This document shows, piece by piece, positions 10,675-23,170 of a stretch of 64,000 nt of DNA. The stretch lies in NCBI GenBank assembly GCA_037974665.1, contig CM075781.1:32465235-32529234 (forward strand). The letters run 5' to 3'. Made by a program: the position numbers and the translations under genes. The notes under the pieces are model-generated. The model searched no databases, was not told the origin of the DNA, and saw only the letters and a list, made by a program, of their open reading frames with translations. Source of the stretch: Ehretia macrophylla (taxonomy: Eukaryota > Streptophyta > Magnoliopsida > Boraginales > Ehretiaceae). Each line of letters starts with the position of its first letter. The stretch's first letter is position 1.

Positions 10675-11094
10675 TGGGAGGCGAAAGACATGGCTAAAGA
10701 CTCAGTTTGAGAGAGAGAAGTAGAAGATGTGTTTTAATCCAAATATAACTCTGCCCTTTTAGTTAGGGGTTCTTCATTATTAATAGGCAAACCATTACAA
10801 AGCCTAATAATACAAAGCAGAATCTTTACTATTCCTGACAAGGACTAAAGCAGCTTCATTTAATAAAGAAAAAGCTGACTTGACATAAAGAGATTCCTAA
10901 TAATTCACAATAAGACAAACCTGACACGATTAAAGCTATTTTCTTTAATAAAGGAAATCTCACTTATTACAAACAGACAAACGAGATATGACTTAAAGGG
11001 AATCTGAAGTGACAAAAGATTCATGTCATATCTTATTATTACAACATGACAAACCTATTTATATGACACGAAGCTTCATCATGGGGTCCACCTG
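10675..11094 (-). promoter_or_regulatory. Viral intergenic/promoter region
   Basis: Minus-strand copy. The TATA position (about 10778-10786) reads TATTAATAG on the plus strand instead of TATTTATAG, so the box is damaged. It forms an inverted pair with 9766-10148 around the coat fragment. Confidence 0.75.
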
Positions 11095-11186
11095 GGATTC
11101 CTGGAATCTCGTTAGCAATGAGTCACCATCTGTCGTTATTGAGATCGATATCATCCCACAATTCTTGACTGTTTTGGCTAAGATCT
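11095..11186 (-). pseudogene. 3' tail of polyprotein C-terminal extension
   Basis: About 90 bases of the end of the viral coding region (minus strand), in front of the intergenic region at 10675-11094. It begins abruptly at AGATCTTAGCC (minus strand), joined to the next promoter region exactly where that region would meet its primer site. The same joint recurs at 19636/19637. Confidence 0.75.
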
Positions 11187-11605
11187 AAGGGGAAGGGAAG
11201 GAGCGGGAGGCGGAATACATGGTTAAATGCTTCAGTTTGAAAGAGAGAAGTAGAGGATGTGTTTTAATCCTAATCTAACTCTGCCCCTTTAGTTAGGGGT
11301 TCTTCATTATTTATAGGCAAACCATTACAAGGGCTAATAATACAAAGCGAAATCTTCACTATTCCTGACAAGGACTAAAGTAGCTTCCTTTAATAAAGGA
11401 AAAGTTGTCATGACAAAAAGAGATTCCTAATAATTCACAATAAGACAAACCTGACGCGACTAAAGCGATTTTCTCTAATAAAGAAAATCTCACTTATTAC
11501 AAACAGCCAAACGAGACATGACTTAAAGGGAATCTGAAGTGACAAAAGATTCATGTCATATCCTATTATTACAACATGACAAACCTATTTACATCACACG
11601 AAGCT
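11187..11605 (-). promoter_or_regulatory. Viral intergenic/promoter region (V2, 3' side)
   Basis: Minus-strand copy with an intact TATA box at 11308-11316. It stops right before the primer site (AAGGGGAAGG at 11187), with the tail fragment of another unit joined there. Confidence 0.8.
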
Positions 11606-12482
11606 TCGTCATGGGGTCCACCCGGGATTCCTGGAATCCTGTCTGCTATGAGTCACCATCTGTCATTATTGAGATCGATATCATGCCACCATTCTTGACT
11701 GTCTTGGCGAAGATCTCCCCCCTACGGGTCGTAGTCAGACCCATGGTCTGCAGTGGAAAAGCCATATTCTTGAGTAAAAATTTGGAAGACGAGAAGATGC
11801 TCATGAAAAGTGGGGCTATCAGAACTGCGGACGGGTCAAAATTTTATGGGATTAGAAACATCTAGACCATAGGCTCTAGCAGTAGCTCTTTTGACTGTAA
11901 GAAATTTTTCCCAAGAAAAAAAAAATTCTCAAGGCTCTTGTCGGTGGTGGAAATGGTTGATTGGAATGATGGTTGGCGGAATGGCACGATTCGAAACATC
12001 TGTGAGGTGAATGATGAAAAACTGTTGGTGCTGAATAATTTGACCTGTAATGAGTGTTGGAGGATCAAATGACTGGAACACCTGTGAGAATATCTTGATA
12101 AAGCGGGACTGCGGGAACACACAAACATGTGTCTGAATGAGTTTTGGATCAAAAAGAACTGCCATAGGATAATAATTAAGCCAATACCAAAGATACATGA
12201 ATTCCATCTTTGAAAAGTCATAATTATTGAAATCAAGAACTGTATCCCGTAGTTCTTCATGCTGGGGATTATAACAAACAACGTTGCGAACATAAAAGAC
12301 AAAGCTTAACAGATCAATAATTCGTCTGAGCTTGATCTCAATGAATTCCTCAAAGAAATCAGTGATCTGGCTGCATGCGAACACTCATAGGATTTTGAGT
12401 TGAAGCTCCTCAAGAAGGGCTGCGATAAAATGTGCCTGTTGATCTAGACTCAAATCGTAAAATGTCTGAGATTGGACATCAG
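11606..12482 (-). pseudogene. Polyprotein C-terminal extension (V2)
   Basis: Minus-strand copy of the domain behind RNase H. The block with YNPQHEE and WYWLNYYPM is readable at about 12100-12280. A frameshift separates its N-terminal and C-terminal parts. At 12482 the sequence jumps into reverse transcriptase, with about 0.9 kb (the RT palm end and RNase H) missing. Three bases (AGT) are shared at the joint. Confidence 0.75.
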
Positions 12483-13160
12483 TAGTGCGCAAGTGGTCGG
12501 TACATATCATCCATTATGTGTTGGAACTTGGACGGTGCATTCTTGAGACCGAATGGCATGGCGTTCCATTAATAATGTCCCTGTGGAACAACAAAAGCAG
12601 TTTTGAATCTGTCAGCTTCAGCAATACCAATTTTCCAAAATCCAGATTTCATATCAAATTTGGAGAAGAATTTGGCTTTGGATAGCTTCTGAAGGAGTTG
12701 TTCCTTTCTTGGAAGTAGGTGTCTGATATCCTGCAATTGATCAATGAGTTGGCAATAATATATCACCAATCTTTTCTTTCCTCAGACCTGTTCAGATCTT
12801 TTGTTGACATAAAAGGCATGACTTGCCCATGGAGATTTGGATGGTCGGATGAGACCTTGTCCAAGGAGTGTTTGAATTTCAGCTTGACAAAGCTCTTCAT
12901 CTTTTGGCATTCTTGGATGAGAGGCGGTTTGGTGTGGCATCTGCCAATTTTCTCTGTAAGGCAGAGAGACGAAGTGTTTCTCTCTTTCCCAAAACTTGTT
13001 TGGAAGATCACTGCAACAGGAAAGGAGGAGGTTTCTCTCTTCAGCAAATTCATCATCTTGAATGGCTGAAACTTGTAAGGGTAATTCTTGAAAAGATTCC
13101 TAAGGGGTATACTGATTGTGTAAGAATTGAAAACCATCTGTCTGAAATGAGAATCAAACA
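12483..13160 (-). pseudogene. Caulimovirid reverse transcriptase, N-terminal part (V2)
   Basis: Minus-strand RT from its start through the fingers and early palm (LPRKEQLLQKLS, SKFDMKSGFW near 12640-12720). The catalytic YIDD and all of RNase H are deleted at 12482. Stops and a frame change near 12770 add further damage. Confidence 0.85.
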
Positions 13161-13620
13161 AGTAAGGTGAGGAAATCCATTCCTAAAAGAATGTCTTCAC
13201 ATCATTGATCATACTAGTAAAAGCTGTGTCGAATTGAGACATTTGGAGATAAGTGTATAGGTATGGTCATGGAATGTGCTTCACTTGCAAATCTACTACC
13301 AGAAGCAGTGGTAAAGTTTGCTCTAGAGGAAATCCAAAATTCAAGAGAAAGATACTTGGATTTCATCATGGAAATACATGAACCTATGTCTACAAGTGCA
13401 GTAACAGTGATAGGAACATATCCTGGAGGGTTTATAACAAGCTTTATGTATGGCTTATAGATCTGTCCTGGGGTAAAAGTAGCTTTGGAAGTGGTAAGGA
13501 TTTAAGTGGTTTTGTATATTTTGGCTATGGAGAAGTTTGGTTCTGAATCAAAGGATTCGGATTCTGAGATGAGATCTGAGGATGAGGCTGTATCCAGGTT
13601 AATAATGGCTTGATCTGGTT
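13161..13620 (-). pseudogene. Caulimovirid aspartic protease (V2), active site mutated
   Basis: Collinear with the V1 protease. The catalytic triplet at 13382-13390 (minus strand) reads Asp-Ile-Gly in place of Asp-Thr-Gly, so even the motif itself is non-catalytic. It is followed by the acidic Ser-rich linker (about 13530-13620). Confidence 0.8.
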
Positions 13621-14480
13621 CGGAAGTCTATGTGTATAGCTGGTCATCAAAGTTTTGAGTTGAAATGAATTGAACAAGCTTTGCCAATCGCTTCTTGGAC
13701 TTCTTATCGTAACAATCTTTTGCAAAATGTAATATCTTTCCACAAAGAAAATACTTAGTGGAAGAAGAGGGTTTTGATCTTTTCTCCACAAATCTGAATT
13801 TATTGAAAGGTTTTCTGGACTTGTGAAACCTTTTTTGATGTTTGTGCTTCTTGTGTTTGTGACACAAACATGGAGAGTCACTGTAAGTGTGACGGCCAAA
13901 CTTTTGGAAATCTTTTCTACAAAAGGTATCCATTGTTTTCTGCTCGTTTCTTTTGAGAAGTTTGCCAAGTCGTTTGGACTCGCACTGATCTTGAATGAGC
14001 TTTCTGACCATCTGGTACAAGTGAGTGAGACTCACCTGTCTTAGATCTGCAAAATTGGCTCGTTTGAACTCTGTTTCGAGCAATTCAGGAAGTGATTGTG
14101 GCATGTTGAAGACGAATGCCTTCTTGATGGTTTTTGTATTTTTTCCAAAGATATATACAAAGCTTCCTATCTGAGATAGCAATCTCCAAGTTTTGTAACA
14201 TCACACCATTTGTTGAGTAAGAACTCATTTTTTGCCTTTTCAATCTCTTGGGCCGTTTGTCCTACGAAAATGGTTCGTAGATATCTTTGGAATATCTGAA
14301 TAGGATCTGTATCGGTCAGGATGATTTTTCTTTCTTCTTCTGATAGCATTCTTGTCCACCAACTGCGAAGTGATCCTGTAAAAGCAGCTACAAGACGATC
14401 AATGATATCTCTTATTTCAAGTGTAGGATTTCAGAGAGATTCTCCATTAATCCATGCATCCATTTTCTCAAGATATTTGA
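13621..14480 (-). pseudogene. Caulimovirid coat protein with zinc knuckle (V2)
   Basis: Minus-strand coat domain. The knuckle at about 13713-13755 has its first Cys changed to Tyr. The preceding Lys/His-rich region and the core (EEERKIILTD, EIEKAKNEFLLNK near 14180-14345) match V1 and V3. The readable frame spans most of 13628-14182. Confidence 0.85.
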
Positions 14481-15143
14481 GTCTGTCATTAGGAGAAAAT
14501 GCATCAATGTTCTAGAATTGCTTGTGATCTGGAGCATATGGGATGTAAACTTTTCCTTCAATGTTTTGTTGTCTCTGAGGTTGCTGTTGTGGAACCTGTG
14601 GGACTTGTGCTTGTGGCGGTTGTTGGTTCCGGTGCTTACCAGCTTGGGAAGTTTCTCCCTGGTCATTGGTTGTTTCCGAATCATCAGGATTTGTTTGTAC
14701 AGAGTTATGTGTACGTGTTCTTGTGGTGTCCATGTAGCATTGAGTCACAGGAGTCTGCATAAGAACTGGTCCTTTGTATGGTGGAATCGTTTGAGAGGAT
14801 GAATCATTTTCAAATGGATCAAAGGAGTCAAAGGACGAAATAATTGAAGAAATTTCACTAGGACCTTCTTTCTCGTCTTCATCACCCCACCCAGTTGGGA
14901 TAATTTTCTCTTTGGAGAGATAATGAGGAGGTGGTGTGAGATCAACCCAATAAGCTTTTTCGCAATTGCCACTTGGTATCCAGACTGCATGATCTGGCTT
15001 TGGATTATACTTCCAAGGATGAGAGGACTATTTTTTTGGCTTAGCTGGCTGTTTGAGCTTTTCAGCGAATCGTTCCCTTTTTCTTTTGAACTCATCAGAA
15101 TCAAGGTAATGCTTCTCGGAAGAAGATTTCTTCATGTTGATCA
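14481..15143 (-). pseudogene. Caulimovirid movement/coat linker (V2)
   Basis: Minus-strand counterpart of 5217-6240, with the Gln/Pro-rich stretch (about 14575-14620) and the Lys-rich segment (about 14870-15110). The solo LTR that follows on the plus strand interrupts it; the viral sequence resumes at 17560 after the duplicated GATCA. Confidence 0.75.
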
Positions 15144-17554
15144 TGTAACGCCCCGATCCCTCACGAGACCGGAAGCTCTAATAACCATGCTATTCTCAAC
15201 CCAATACCAAACCCAGTCTCAAAATTTTGGGGAAAACGGACAGAGTTTCCCCTGTATTGTGGACATTCTGAACAACCTGTAAACACTCAATAAAGCCACA
15301 ACAAGATAAGACAAACTTTTCATAACTAAAGATCAAAGGATTAAGGCCATCCGAGCCTTGAAGCATACTATAGTTCCAAAAACACACAAGCATGCTAGTG
15401 GCTAGAGTTAGAACATTCACTACCAAGCATGCAAGGTAATTGAGAGCAGAAACATAAGTTATTACAAGATATAGGTTCCCAAATCTACACTACAACCAAC
15501 TATCCTTCAACTTCTTACAGCAACCAATATAAACAAAGCCCTTAGGCCACAAAATAGATACACAAATACCAAATAGAAACAAGAAGGCACAGCCACTTCA
15601 GAATAACACACAGCAACTAGGGCAACTCCTCCAACTGCGCCACCTGAAACATGTTAGCGAGGTATGAGCAACCACTGTTGCCCAGTGAGGGATATAGTCC
15701 CGGGGCGTGCAATGCAACAGATAATACAGTTATACGACAATATCACTTAGACAATTTAAGAAGCAATGATAACATAAGTAACCACACATTTAAAAGGATA
15801 CATTTCACTCAATCCCCTATACACCAATCTTCACTGGTCTTCAATCACGATTCACGAACCACGAGCACGATCACGATAAGCCGGCATAATCCCCAAACAC
15901 TCCAGTGGGTGTACTCCGGATGTACCCCGATAATCCTACGACCCAACATCCCCTGGCAATCTCCGGACCAGGCGAATGAGGGAATAGGGCACGGAGTTTG
16001 AATATCCACCGGCAAGCCCTCTACCGCCCAGTCGATATTTAACACATCCGCCCCTGACACTATGGTAGCGCAACCACTATGCAATGCACTTAACGATGGC
16101 AAGTTAATAGCAATAATATAAGCATTAACACATATGAGGATCAACAAAGTAGGTTGACCTCGTTGCAATTAGGATATAAGCAAAGATAGAAGCTAATAAG
16201 CAGTTTACAAATGAACTTATACCATATAAGCATAGAATCATTCCAAAAGCTCCAAATCAATTTAAAATCACATATAAACACTCAAGAAGTCCTGACATGG
16301 GTTTAGAAGTGTGAGACAAACGAAATTGCACTTAAACCCCTTTATTTTACATACTATTTTTCTTCCAAACCAAAGTTAATGATTTCATTTTCAAAGGAAA
16401 CTCTCCCAACCTTCTAACTAACCCCCGAGGTACCCTCTCAACCCTCGAACTCAATCAAATGCCCGCGTTTACCCCGAAAGCCCCAATTTCTCTCTTTTGG
16501 CTTTAAACCACACCTACATTGTCCGGGCTTCAAACAAGGGATATCAAGGCATCTATAGCACCTAGGTAGCCTAAGGATACTAGAATTGAAGCCCGAATCC
16601 ACCCGGATTCGCATTAACCCCGAAAGCCCCAACTTAAAGTCGGCTATTTTCCATTTTTAGGCGATTTAAGGGCAATGCAAGTGTACGGGGCTATTTGATT
16701 ATCTTCACTAGTACCTAAGGCATCAATTAGAAGCATTAATTCAAGCCAATTCGAGCAATTCCACAAAACCCTAGAAAAAAACGTCACTATTCACCCTAAA
16801 AATCAAACTAACGATTCTAACTGTTTAAATTGCGAAACGACGGTTCAAAAGTGTTCTCTAGCATTCATATAGATAGTATATTAGCATAGATAACAATTAC
16901 AATGGCATATAATCATATTTTCAACAAATCAATAAATGAGCAACTATTTAAAAATGCAAAAACAAGTCGTGAAATCCCTCACCACTACGCGTAGGAGCAC
17001 TTAGGAACCTTGCAAACACCCTACACTAGTTGCTCAAGGCTTGGAGAGGCTTGGTTTGAAGAGTTGAAGAAGAAAAATCTCTCCCAAAGCTGCTGCAATG
17101 TTTCGGCCCTGCTACAGTGCAATTCAGCTTTTATTTTTTTGTTGTTGTGTGCTATATGAGCTAAAGTGTGATATGTTTTGGTTTTATAAAAGGTGGGGTC
17201 TAGTTTGGGCATTTAGGTGGCTTTTAAAATGCGCGTAGTAAGCTTAAAAACGAGCCTAAGGTGAACATGTGTGCTAGTTAATTAAATCTCTAAGTTAGTT
17301 ACGTAACACTATTCATTCAACTACAAAAATTATTTTCTAAACAAGCTCTCCTATCGCCTCTAGCTCAATTGCACATTTTTCTCACTACTTTTACAATTAA
17401 TATGATTTAATAAAAATGCTAATTAACCAATAGAATGCAGTTTAAAAATGAAGTGAATGGTAATTCAAGAAGGCAGTCAATAATGCACAGAAGGAAATGC
17501 GCAAACAAGGGATGCAACAGTAATTGAATGCATGGCTAAAACTCGGGTGTCACA
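15144..17554 (-). mobile_element. Solo LTR, family gamma (2.4 kb)
   Basis: 2411 bases, plus-strand ends TGTAACGCCCCG...GGGTGTCACA, flanked by an exact 5-bp duplication GATCA (15139-15143 and 17555-17559). The empty site can be read in V3 near 49655 (minus-strand viral copy). No primer site or internal region is present, so it is a solo LTR left by LTR-LTR recombination. Same family as 1-2246. It carries the conserved LTR stem-loops at 15666-15683 and 16136-16161. Confidence 0.95.
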
Positions 17555-18987
17555 GATCATGTTGACGCTGTTCCAAGAACGAACTTGTCCGGAAGGGTTC
17601 CGAACTGGAGCGACTTTCTATAGTTTTTTTCCAATTGATTGGATTTTTCTGGTGGTATATGTGATTCTTGTTGAAAGCCTTGTAGAGGTCATTATACTAG
17701 TCATAACAACCTTGTCTGAGATGATCATGGGCTTCTTTTGTCCATGCAACATGTTCCTTGAGATCTGACCATATTATTTGAATGGCAGCATTTTGAGCTT
17801 TTGCATTCATGTTGCTCCAATTGATTGCTAACTCGATTTGTCCAACATCTTGTGGTCTGGTTTTGGTTACTTGCCATTTACCAACATATGCGTTGTTGGC
17901 TTCTCCTGTACAATAGATGTATTCGGGAAAATTAACAGAACAGATATATCTAGAGGACCTAGATCTGGCAGCAAAGGGTTTTCTGACACAGTGTGGAGAA
18001 GGCTGAGGATGTCCAACAAGTTGGCATTTTTCACATGGTTCAGCTGTTTAGGATTTTGTTGGAAATGATATGGCGACACGACCTGGTTGTAGAGGATGTC
18101 TAGAGATTCTTGGTGAATCATGGATGATTGGTCGGTTATGGCTTCTTTCATAATCATTTTTCCATCGAGGAGGGAAAGTGAGTTCATGTTTGGTGTAGAT
18201 CTTTGGTTGGGTAATATTACTATCACCTAACACGTGGACTCGAGGCTTACAATTGTGATCCATGGAAAATAGATGGATTTGGACTTTATAGGTCATGGAA
18301 TGATGAAGTGCAACAACAATTTCCTTTGGGTTCATATCAGGTCCATAAAGTTGGATAAGGACCTGTATGGTTTGAGAAAGGGTAGGACGAGAAAGATCAA
18401 GGGTGAAGTTGGGTTCAACCTGGATGAGAACATGGCCATTGTGAAGACCTGCTTCAACGACACAGATGAGTGCATCATCAAACTTCTGCCACTTGGTATC
18501 TAGTAAAGAGACTAGACATGAAACATTTTTTTCCGGCAAGGAAACTAGGCTGTAAGGCAAGACGAATGGCTCCAAGGTGTAAACCTTTGTAACCTTTCTG
18601 TCTATATCTACAGAGATTAGGTTCAGAAAGTATAAGAAGATAAGTTTCTGAGCGGGAAGAGGATACGGATTGTACAGAGACTGTAGACGATATATACGCG
18701 GCTGTAAGGGCTGCTGGTTTGATAGGTAATAGAGATTTGAACTTTTGTGTGAGTTGGGAAGTTTGGTAATATGAGTATGGGTTTAACGGAGAGAGTTTGA
18801 AGAGTTTTCTTGGTTTGGTAGATGGAGGTGTTTGGGTTATGTCTACCTCATAGTGAGATGCGGAAGGATCAAATGAAATGACTTTAGAGTTGTTATCAAC
18901 AACTTCTTGTACTGGCAGGGGAAGATCAGCCATGGTGGATACACTGGTCACGACTGGACTTACTACAGGACTTACTGCGCCTTTCAT
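17555..18987 (-). pseudogene. Caulimovirid movement protein (V2)
   Basis: Minus-strand copy starting at the ATG at 18985-18987, preceded in frame by TGA. The N-terminal part is open to about 18510, where a frameshift occurs; the conserved core continues in another frame (about 18048-18540). The cysteine motif and C-terminal part follow toward 17560. The solo LTR then separates it from the coat linker. The core motif GLHLGAIRLAL is intact. Confidence 0.85.
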
Positions 18988-19094
18988 TCACTCTTTATCG
19001 GCTATTGCCCTATTGCCAAAGACTCTAGTGTTCAACATACAAGTATTGTTTAAGACCTTTTGTACCAGAATAGGGAAGTGCTACAGTTAACTAG

Positions 19095-19106
19095 GCTTTG
19101 AGACAA
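19095..19106 (-). promoter_or_regulatory. Viral primer-binding site (V2)
   Basis: On the minus strand it reads TTGTCTCAAAGC, three changes from the canonical tRNA-Met site. It lies between the V2 movement-protein start and its promoter region. Confidence 0.75.
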
Positions 19107-19530
19107 CTAAGGGGAAGGGAAGGAGCGGGAGGCAGAAAACATGGTTAAAGGGTTTAGTTTGAGAAAGAGAAGTAGAGGATGTGTTTTAATCCCAATCTAA
19201 CTCTGCCCTTTTAGTCAGGGGTTCTTCATTATTTATAGGCGCATTACGAAGCCTAATAATACAAAGAGAAATCTTCACTATTCCTGACATGGACTAAACC
19301 AGCTTCCTTTATTAAGGGAAAAGCTGACATGACATAAAAAGATTCCTAATAATTCACAATAAGACAAACCTTACGCGACTAAAGCGGTTTCCTTTAATAA
19401 AGGAAATCTCACTTATTACAAACCGACAAACGAGACATGACTTAAAGGGAATCTGAAGTGACAAAAGATTCATGTCATATCCTATTAGTACCACATGACA
19501 AACCTATTTACATGACACGAAGCTTCGTCA
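19107..19530 (-). promoter_or_regulatory. Viral intergenic/promoter region (V2, 5' side)
   Basis: Minus-strand copy with the TATA box at 19230-19238. It would drive the V2 unit. Behind it (19531-19636) is a 106-base tail of the C-terminal extension, then a second promoter copy: the same tandem arrangement as 10675-11605. Confidence 0.8.
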
Positions 19531-19636
19531 TGTCGTCCACCTGGGATTCCTGGAATCCAGTCTGTAATGAGTCACCATCTGTCGTTATTGAGATCGATAT
19601 CATCCCACCATTCATGGCTGTTTTGGCTAAGATCTA
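19531..19636 (-). pseudogene. 3' tail of polyprotein C-terminal extension
   Basis: About 106 bases ending at AGATCT. It is joined to AAGGGGAATGG of the next promoter copy at the same point as in 11186/11187. Confidence 0.75.
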
Positions 19637-19830
19637 AGGGGAATGGAAGGAGTAGGAGGCAGAAGACATGGTTAAAGGCTTCAGTTTGAGAGAGAGAAGC
19701 AGAGGATGTGTTTTAAGCTCAATCTAACTCTACCCCTTTAGTAAGGAGTTCTTCATTCTTTATGGGCAAACCATTACAAAGCCTAATAATACAAAGTGAA
19801 ATCTTTACTATTCCTGACAAGGACTAAAGT
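19637..19830 (-). promoter_or_regulatory. Viral intergenic/promoter region (V3, 3' side), part 1
   Basis: First part of a promoter copy split by the nest at 19831-36852; it resumes at 36853. The TATA position (about 19757) is mutated (TCTTTATGG on plus). The duplicated AAAGT (19826-19830) marks the insertion point. Confidence 0.75.
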
Positions 19831-20592
19831 TGTCACACCCCAACTCGACCCCTCCTATAATCAGTCAGGACGCAACAGAATTTTGACAGTATAACGACAG
19901 TAAATAGGATACCGAGACTCTAAACCAACCTCAATAGGACATCATACATCAACTCCACAAACCATACAACAAACAACTCCTCAATAAAATAACAACATAC
20001 ATCATAACCATATTATACAATAAACATTCCTCGTTATACGCCTCTGTTCCAACATAATACATGAACCTTAATATACATTACAAAAACATATTGAGCCAAT
20101 CTAGCAACCTAATCATAAACAAAAGAAAGGCTACTAAGACAACATCAACTAATTCATTATCTTTTCAACATCTTTTACATTATGAACTACAAAGCATATA
20201 AAAGTCTACTAAGTTAATTTACAAGATAGTAAAACAATACGACATCAAGGATAAGACTTCGGAACATAAGACTCATTCACGTAAGGCACATTTTCCTCTT
20301 TAGGAGGCACGTACCCGTAATCCTGCGAAAGTACACCTGTATGCATGCAATAATAGAAAGTGAGCTTATATAAAATAAGCCCAGTGAGGATCCGATAGAT
20401 CTCGAGCAAGGTTTACTAAGTTCCATAGAAATAATCCTTTGAGCAAGTAAACACACAATAACATCAATAATACTATCATTACATAACTATAATGACCATT
20501 AAATAAAGGATACACTAGTTGGTGTAGTTCCAAACGAATCATGATCATAACAGCCTTATTGTGGCTCCCATAAACTCACGCACTCGAGGTAC

Positions 20593-23170
20593 TGTAACAC
20601 CCCGATGCCTCTCGAGACCAGAGGTTCTATCAATCGATCTAATCACAACCCAAACCAAACCACGACATAATTTTCAGGGAAAACAGACGGAGTTTCCCCT
20701 GTTTCTAAGCGACATATAAAACCTGCGTCAACATATAAGTGGACCAACACCGTGTCCAACCATACAAACTACCTCAAGACCATCCGAGCCTCGGTTCTCA
20801 ACAATTAAACTCAGCAAGTATACATACATTTCCAATTTAAAAGCTAACCTATCTCTTTTCATTTTTGACAAGTACATTCAAACTAGACAATTAAACCATA
20901 CTAAGCTACTGCATAAAATAAACTATCATGCCATTCTAATTCTTTTCCTTGGGACATTACAAACATGCATTGAAGTTAAGCTATGCTAACTGATTACATA
21001 ACTAGCTTATCGATTTACCTCAACTATTTAGCTAATTTAGATTACATTTCTTTTAACAATAAATACATACAACATATGAAAGCATATATCTTTACAACTT
21101 CGACACTCAAGCCACATAGGCACGCAAGACAACTCTTCAGGCACAAACTTTCACGAAATCACGAACTTTCCAGTTAACATGATATTTCCTGAAATGTGGT
21201 GGTGAGGAGTGAGTATACACAACACGTATACTCAGTGAGGGTGAGACAGATATCGAGTTGGACAGAAAGAAAGTCGTGCAATGCAAATAGACACAGCTAA
21301 GCAATAAAATCAATAGGAAAACATTCAATACAAACGACAATATATTAAACATTCAAGAAAGCATTAATATAACCATTCAAAGCTATACCACACTCTGAAG
21401 GCTATGGTTCACTCTTACGAGCAATATACCATTTCACGAGCGATACATCAATCTCGAGCTTGATGTTGACAACGATGACAATAACCGCACAACCACCTTA
21501 TAACACCAGTTTGGAATACCCCGGGAGTAACCATCAATTCTACGACCCAAATCTCCCTGGGAGGCAACCTAAGCGAGAAAAGGGAATAGCCACGGAGCTA
21601 GAGCAACCAACATTGGCAACCCAAGGCTACCCAGAGAGGCCCATCACTCACGCGCTGGACACTATGCAATGCAAGACTCGATACAAGGCGATAAATGAGC
21701 GATAGCACAACAACACAGATAGAGGAGATAACCGAGATATCAAGCATTATTCAACAATTGTTAAACATTTCAATCAATAATCAACTCTAACAAGCGTAAT
21801 AAGCATTAACAAGCATTTACAATCAAACAAGCAACAAGAACAACACCAACTAACATTATCAAGCAATAACAAGTATTCTATAGGCATTATAAGTATTCTA
21901 TAGGCAATATACTATGAAAACACACAAAATCCCAAAAATGACCCCAACTTTCAAACGCTACTACTTTCAAACGAGCCACGAGCTTTGGAAATCAACTTCA
22001 CCAATCCTCCTAGGTCACCATAAGGTACGTCTAAAGACCCCGAAACCCTACTTTACCCTAGGATTCACGCAAAGTCCCGATTTCCCCCCTTTGTTCGTTT
22101 GAACTACAACTATACTAACCAAACACCCAACCAATGCCATAATCGCACCAAAAGTGCTTCCATGGCCTCCCGAAACAATGCCATCACGCAAAACGAGAAA
22201 ACGCTAAACTCGACCTAAACGACCCCGACTTTCACCAAGGCATTTTTCTCATTTTTTCCATTACGCAACCTAAACAAACCATGCATTTAGACATTCTAGC
22301 ATACCTAGCACCTTTTCACATCAACAGAAAGCATAACAGCGCAACTTCATCGAAACGGGGGTTTACTATTCACTATTTACTATTAATTACACAATTTATA
22401 TTTCAAATTCGATATTCAACCGCAGAAAATGTTAAAAAGCTATAAATACATGTTCTACGATTGCTAGGGAACATACTTTAAGCAATGAAATGGACAAAAT
22501 AACAACCTACAGTTAAATCACAAAAATTAAAGTTTATGTTCAACATTTTCAAATGCGCAAATAACAATGAAACCCTCACCTAAGACGCTAGGAAAACCAC
22601 GCTGGTTGCCTCGGAAACCACCCCGCACAAGCTCTCGCGAAGAAATTGATGTTCGAAGTTGAATTGTTTTTTTTTTTCCTCCATGGTTTCAGCCATGGCC
22701 TTCTTTACTTCCTGATTTTGCTCTTTTGTTTCGTATTTCATACTTAAATAAAAAAATGACAAATGGTCAAAGCTTCGGTCAACCCGCTAAACCAAAACAG
22801 CTATGCGCGACCTTACGAAAACGGCCATAACTTCTTCTAGAAAACTCCAATTCACGAACGGTTTGAAGCCTCAGAAACTAGATTCATAGAGCTTTCCAAC
22901 CATATATAATTTGCTACCTAAATCTTCCCCAATTGGTTCAGATTTAATTCCAAAGTTGACCCAAAATTTGACTAACTTAACATTGCATTTTTTTATTTCT
23001 AATCCCAAGTTTGCCCTTTATTAAACATTTCAAAAATTTTCACCTTGTCCTAATTGGTCATTGTAGATGAAAAGTCAACTAGTTTGGTCAAAGAAGGTGA
23101 AAGGTCAATAAAATGCAATTTAAATGAACTTTAAATGCTATTAAATATATGTCAGGTTCGGGGTATCACA
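20593..23170 (-). repeat. 3' LTR of beta non-autonomous element
   Basis: 2578 bases, plus-strand ends TGTAACACCCCG...GGGGTATCACA. It contains an 8-bp perfect stem GAGTATAC/GTATACTC at 21211-21233 and a conserved segment at 22560-22640 homologous to the chromovirus LTR near 29430-29510. Confidence 0.93.
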
